Assembly (NCBI GenBank): GCA_018064475.1
Contig: JAGHVD010000023.1
Location: 1 to 64,000, forward strand
Source: Candidatus Scatonaster coprocaballi
Lineage (GTDB): Bacteria > Bacillota > Clostridia > Saccharofermentanales > Saccharofermentanaceae
Direction of reading: 5' to 3'
Length of the DNA: 64,000 nt
The notes beneath the pieces were generated by a model. That model did no database searches. It was not told where the DNA came from and saw only the letters and a list, made by a program, of their open reading frames with translations. Shown in pieces: positions 61,495 through 64,000 of the stretch. How positions within the stretch are numbered: position 1 is the first letter of the stretch; each line of letters starts with the position of its first letter. The translations under genes were made by a program, and so were the position numbers.

Positions 61495-61540
61495 CCTGCA
61501 AGATGAGATGTGAAGCGCACACACATTTTGCAGGCTTTTT
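61495..61540 (+). terminator. Intrinsic terminator after the zinc-ribbon operon
   Basis: CCTGCAA (61495-61501) pairs with TTGCAGG (61528-61534), preceded by an A-run and followed by CTTTTT. Confidence 0.8.
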
Positions 61541-61559
61541 CGATTACTCTATTAAGCGA

Positions 61560-63212
61560 TCAATAGTCTTTCTGATAGTTCGGATTCGGTGAGCCGTCTG
61601 GCATAAATTCGTTCTTGACATTATACTGCCAAGCCTCTTCCTGCGTGACTTCTTCGCCGGTTTCAAAGTCCATCAACTTCGTAACCAGATCATCGAAATC
61701 TTCATCCTTCAAGAAGTTACCTTGGAGCGTATAGGTCACTTTATAGTACATGAGGGGCGCGCCGCTATACATGTACGCCGATTCAACATAGTCGTCAAAC
61801 ATCTCTTTACGTTTCTCTGCATCCAAGTTTCTCACAAACTCATCTGGATCAGAGATATGTTCAACCGAGGTATCTCTTGCGGCTTCCACCATCATTTTCG
61901 ATTTAATGCATGCAGCGCCGCTTTCTGGCGTAAATGTTCTTTGCACACTATAGTAGATTGTAACCTGATCACCTTCCTGATGGAGTGAGACCAGTCTGCC
62001 AATCGGTTCGACATAGTACTGATACTGCGAATCGTTGAGCATCTCCTCATCCGAGGCCCAGAACTCACTCGCATCCATTTTCAAATAAGTCGGTACCAGT
62101 TTGTCCAATTTCAGGATATTCTCTGTATTGTCGTATTCGAAACGGAAGTTTGTCTTCTCACTCAGACGCTTATATTCAAATTGATCTTTCTGTAAATAAC
62201 ACGTTACCACAGCATTCAGTTTTCTCTCTAGACTTACGCTGTCGTCATCCGCAATCAGATAGGAGACAGGCTCGACCGTTGCACCGCTTTCCATAGAAGC
62301 AGCGGACTGTTCTCCTCCATTTCCAGTGGATTCAGAGCTCTGATTCTCTTTGCTCTCCAGCTGCTGTTCCTCATTCAAGGTCGTAATTTCTACGTTCTTC
62401 TCCTCTTTCTTGTCATGGATAATCTTCGTGGTGATCACACCTGCCGTGCCTACGGCTACTACTGCGGCTGCAGCGATAATTGCTTTCTTACTGATCATTT
62501 TCATTCCTTCCTTGCCGGCAGTCTTGGCCATTCCCTTTGCGGCCTGCTTGAATGCCAAATCTGATTTAGGTGAAGGAATTTGTTTGATGAATGCCGATGG
62601 CATCGGCGGGATAGTTGGTATTTCGGCCATTGCCTGCTTCTGAAGCAGAAGACTTAGGAACGGTACAGCCGCATAAATCTTGTCATTCTTTTTCTCATAC
62701 ATTTCGACTCCTTCCTTGATTTTCCTACGGGAAGTATTGAGTCGAGATTTGATCGTACCCTCCGGAACGCCCATGGCTTTCGCGATATCGCTGATGCTCA
62801 TCTCATCAAAGTAGAACATGATCACCGTCAGATACTGCTCTTGTGTCAGACTCTTCCGAACGATATCCATGACGATCTTTCGTTTCTCCTCGTCAATGGC
62901 ATACTCATCCGGAAGGAAGTTCTCATCCACAGGTTCTGAAAATTCGCCCATTTCCTCGTCTTCCATCCGCTCATCTAGCGAGACTGTACGACGAAGTTTG
63001 AGCACGTCCAGACACTTATGTGCCGCCACGGTCCGAAGCCAGGAAGAAGCCTTGGCTTCATCTTCAAAGTCATTCAGTTTCTCGAAGGCCGTGATGAACA
63101 CATTCTGTGTAATATCTTCCGCATCATCCTTGTTCTTCATGAAAGACAGGCATGTCCAATATACCGCACGGTAATTGTCCTTATAGAGCTTTTCCCAATC
63201 AAATTCTCTCAT
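61560..63212 (-). CDS. ECF-type sigma factor fused to a transmembrane and extracytoplasmic domain
   Basis: 550 residues. Sigma region 2 (about 11-76: YRAVYWTCLSFMKNKDDAED, then SWLRTVAAHKCLDVLKLRR), acidic linker, sigma region 4 (about 115-165: SLTQEQYLTVIMFYFDEMSI then IAKAMGVPEGTIKSRLN). After a linker comes one membrane segment (244-263: AIIAAAAVVAVGTAGVITTK), then a Ser/Glu-rich spacer and about 240 residues of external domain. A single chain therefore holds promoter-recognition parts inside and a possible sensor outside, a job normally shared with a separate anti-sigma factor. No separate anti-sigma gene is adjacent. An ECF-like promoter lies upstream. Confidence 0.88.
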   Translation of the reverse strand: MREFDWEKLYKDNYRAVYWTCLSFMKNKDDAEDITQNVFITAFEKLNDFEDEAKASSWLRTVAAHKCLDVLKLRRTVSLDERMEDEEMGEFSEPVDENFLPDEYAIDEEKRKIVMDIVRKSLTQEQYLTVIMFYFDEMSISDIAKAMGVPEGTIKSRLNTSRRKIKEGVEMYEKKNDKIYAAVPFLSLLLQKQAMAEIPTIPPMPSAFIKQIPSPKSDLAFKQAAKGMAKTAGKEGMKMISKKAIIAAAAVVAVGTAGVITTKIIHDKKEEKNVEITTLNEEQQLESKENQSSESTGNGGEQSAASMESGATVEPVSYLIADDDSVSLERKLNAVVTCYLQKDQFEYKRLSEKTNFRFEYDNTENILKLDKLVPTYLKMDASEFWASDEEMLNDSQYQYYVEPIGRLVSLHQEGDQVTIYYSVQRTFTPESGAACIKSKMMVEAARDTSVEHISDPDEFVRNLDAEKRKEMFDDYVESAYMYSGAPLMYYKVTYTLQGNFLKDEDFDDLVTKLMDFETGEEVTQEEAWQYNVKNEFMPDGSPNPNYQKDY

Positions 63213-63256
63213 TACTTACCTCTCATTTGTACTTAGGTTTTCCTTCACCTGTTCAT

Positions 63257-63285
63257 ATAACGAATCAGGTATGCGGAAGGTTCAC
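63257..63285 (-). promoter_or_regulatory. Candidate autoregulatory ECF promoter
   Basis: Minus strand GTGAACCTT (63277-63285) and TCGTTAT (63257-63263): GAAC-type -35 and CGT-type -10, with 17 bases between AAC and CGT, 45 bases before the sigma factor ATG. Confidence 0.5.
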
Positions 63286-63302
63286 GATTTTTAGAAAAAA
63301 GT

Positions 63303-63318
63303 TGCAAAAATTTTTGCA
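63303..63318 (-). terminator. A/T palindrome and T-run after mntP
   Basis: Perfect 16-base palindrome TGCAAAAATTTTTGCA, followed on the minus strand by ACTTTTTTC; 25 bases past the mntP stop. The pairing is AT-rich, so it is a weak terminator at best. Confidence 0.45.
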
Positions 63319-63343
63319 CGAAGTTTCTGATCAAGAAAAAACC

Positions 63344-63931
63344 TCAGAAGAAGACGCCTTTGACGAAGATCTCGATGCCGATACCTATGAGGATCAAACC
63401 GCCGAGAATATTGGCTTTGCCGGAAAGTTTCGTGCCAACTTTCTTACCAATCTTCAGGCCCACCATGCAGATGATGAATGTGACCACCGCAATCAGCAGT
63501 GCACAGACGACGGCCATCAGCACGCCGTAGTCAGCAATCGTAAAACCAACCGAAAGCGCGTCGATGGAAGTCGCCACACCTTGCACCATCAGCGCCCCCA
63601 GGCTCAAAGACTTGACCTCTTCCTCCTCTTCCTCGCCCCGGATGCCCTCGAGGAGCATTTTCCCGCCGATCAGAAGAAGCAGGAGTAAAGCGATCCACGG
63701 GATCATCTTCTCAAATGCACTGAAATACTGCGCAATCGTATGAATGCAGATCCAGCCGATCATTGGCATGGCTGCCTGAAATACGGCAAAAGTACCCGCA
63801 ATCAGCGTCATGCGACTGATCTTCATCTTGGTATCATGAAGTCCGTTGGCCAGTGACACGGAAAATGCATCCATCGCTAGGCCCACGCCCAACAGGATGC
63901 TGTTTAAGAAGAACGATAGACTAAAATTCAT
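63344..63931 (-). CDS. mntP: Manganese efflux pump MntP
   Basis: 195 residues, six membrane segments in two related halves, each with the conserved acidic motif: LAMDAFSVSLANGL (residues 18-31) and TSIDALSVGFTIADYG (about 121-136), as in MntP (DUF204). Between them is a cytoplasmic Glu-rich loop (GEEEEEEVKSL). Role: exports Mn2+ (and related divalent ions) to prevent overload. The usual Mn-sensing riboswitch is not visible in the 69 bases before it that remain in the window; an upstream reading frame ends 10 bases before its ATG, so it may belong to an operon. Confidence 0.93.
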   Translation of the reverse strand: MNFSLSFFLNSILLGVGLAMDAFSVSLANGLHDTKMKISRMTLIAGTFAVFQAAMPMIGWICIHTIAQYFSAFEKMIPWIALLLLLLIGGKMLLEGIRGEEEEEEVKSLSLGALMVQGVATSIDALSVGFTIADYGVLMAVVCALLIAVVTFIICMVGLKIGKKVGTKLSGKANILGGLILIGIGIEIFVKGVFF

Positions 63932-63940
63932 AGTTCTCTA

Positions 63941-64000
63941 CTATTCTTTCGTTTCACCAAAATCAGCATTCGTAATCGAAGCAACTTCTGATCTTACTAT
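63941..64000 (-). CDS. Possible C-terminal end of a gene cut by the window edge
   Basis: A minus-strand frame enters from the edge and ends at TAG (63941-63943), giving 19 residues ending NADFGETKE, 9 bases before the mntP ATG. Too short to identify. It would explain the weak ribosome site of mntP by translational coupling, but could be chance. Confidence 0.3.
   Translation of the reverse strand: MVRSEVASITNADFGETKE

Noticed and set aside
63932-64000. Manganese (yybP-ykoY) riboswitch before mntP
   Set aside because: The conserved loops are not present in the 69 bases available; a reading frame occupies it. The rest lies outside the window.
1-64000. tRNA or rRNA genes, CRISPR arrays, insertion sequences, replication origin
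   Set aside because: None recognised. The intergenic gaps are short and are accounted for by promoters, leaders and hairpins; small non-coding RNAs cannot be excluded by eye.

Overview
The window looks like chromosomal DNA from a low-to-moderate-GC Gram-positive bacterium, most likely an anaerobic Clostridia (Ruminococcus/Oscillospira-like) gut or rumen organism. The basis is: SpoVG, DUF4364 and the Prp protease with its cleavable L27 extension; FtsH-Hpt-TilS behind rpsF-ssb-rpsR-rplI-dnaB; the radical-SAM pair TIGR03960/TIGR03936; strong AGGAGG ribosome-binding sites; and TTGACA/TATAAT promoters with 17-base spacers. I saw no rRNA, tRNA, CRISPR array, insertion sequence or clear prophage. 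The species cannot be fixed from the sequence alone.

Layout. 0-4 kb: a lipid module (acyl-CoA/ACP synthetase cut by the edge, PlsC acyltransferase, and a MarR-acyl carrier protein-lipid kinase operon). 4-9 kb: the radical-SAM pair, phosphoglucose isomerase and a DUF4364 protein. 9-14 kb: a membrane protein plus GT-C type glycosyltransferase, an HD hydrolase, a small lipoprotein and a GH43 glycosidase. 14-19.3 kb: a 28-codon ORF behind an ABC exporter, then obgE, rpmA, prp and rplU with a structured leader. 19.4-25.6 kb: LacI regulator, an unknown membrane protein coupled to murC, spoVG and a large lipoprotein. 25.7-33.4 kb: one long minus-strand housekeeping run, rpsF-ssb-rpsR-rplI-dnaB-tilS-hpt-ftsH. 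33.6-41 kb: a TSCPD protein, a polysaccharide deacetylase with DUF4214-like repeats, HIT hydrolase, alaS and a WYL regulator. 41-46.5 kb: DUF1015, an FAD oxidoreductase and a giant DUF2298 membrane protein in one plus-strand operon. 46.6-49.4 kb: amino-sugar operon glmM-LbH-nagB. 49.5-54.4 kb: a Cys-rich small protein and a MarR-controlled heterodimeric ABC exporter. 54.5-59.4 kb: MFS transporter, a DUF990-type ABC exporter and an AraC regulator. 59.5-64 kb: a zinc-ribbon/membrane pair, an ECF sigma factor fused to a membrane sensor domain, and MntP.

Most of the window is ordinary core metabolism, translation and envelope synthesis. The most surprising observation is dnaB. The replicative helicase frame is interrupted by two in-frame TAA codons just after the H4 region, yet the downstream frame still encodes the conserved arginine-finger segment. 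Other points worth attention are the sigma factor fused to a transmembrane and extracytoplasmic domain with an ECF-like promoter upstream, the overlapping oxidoreductase/DUF2298 pair, the rplU leader with crossing helices, the candidate fatty-acid activation cluster, and the short peptide gene next to an exporter. All functional statements are from reading the sequence; no database search was run.
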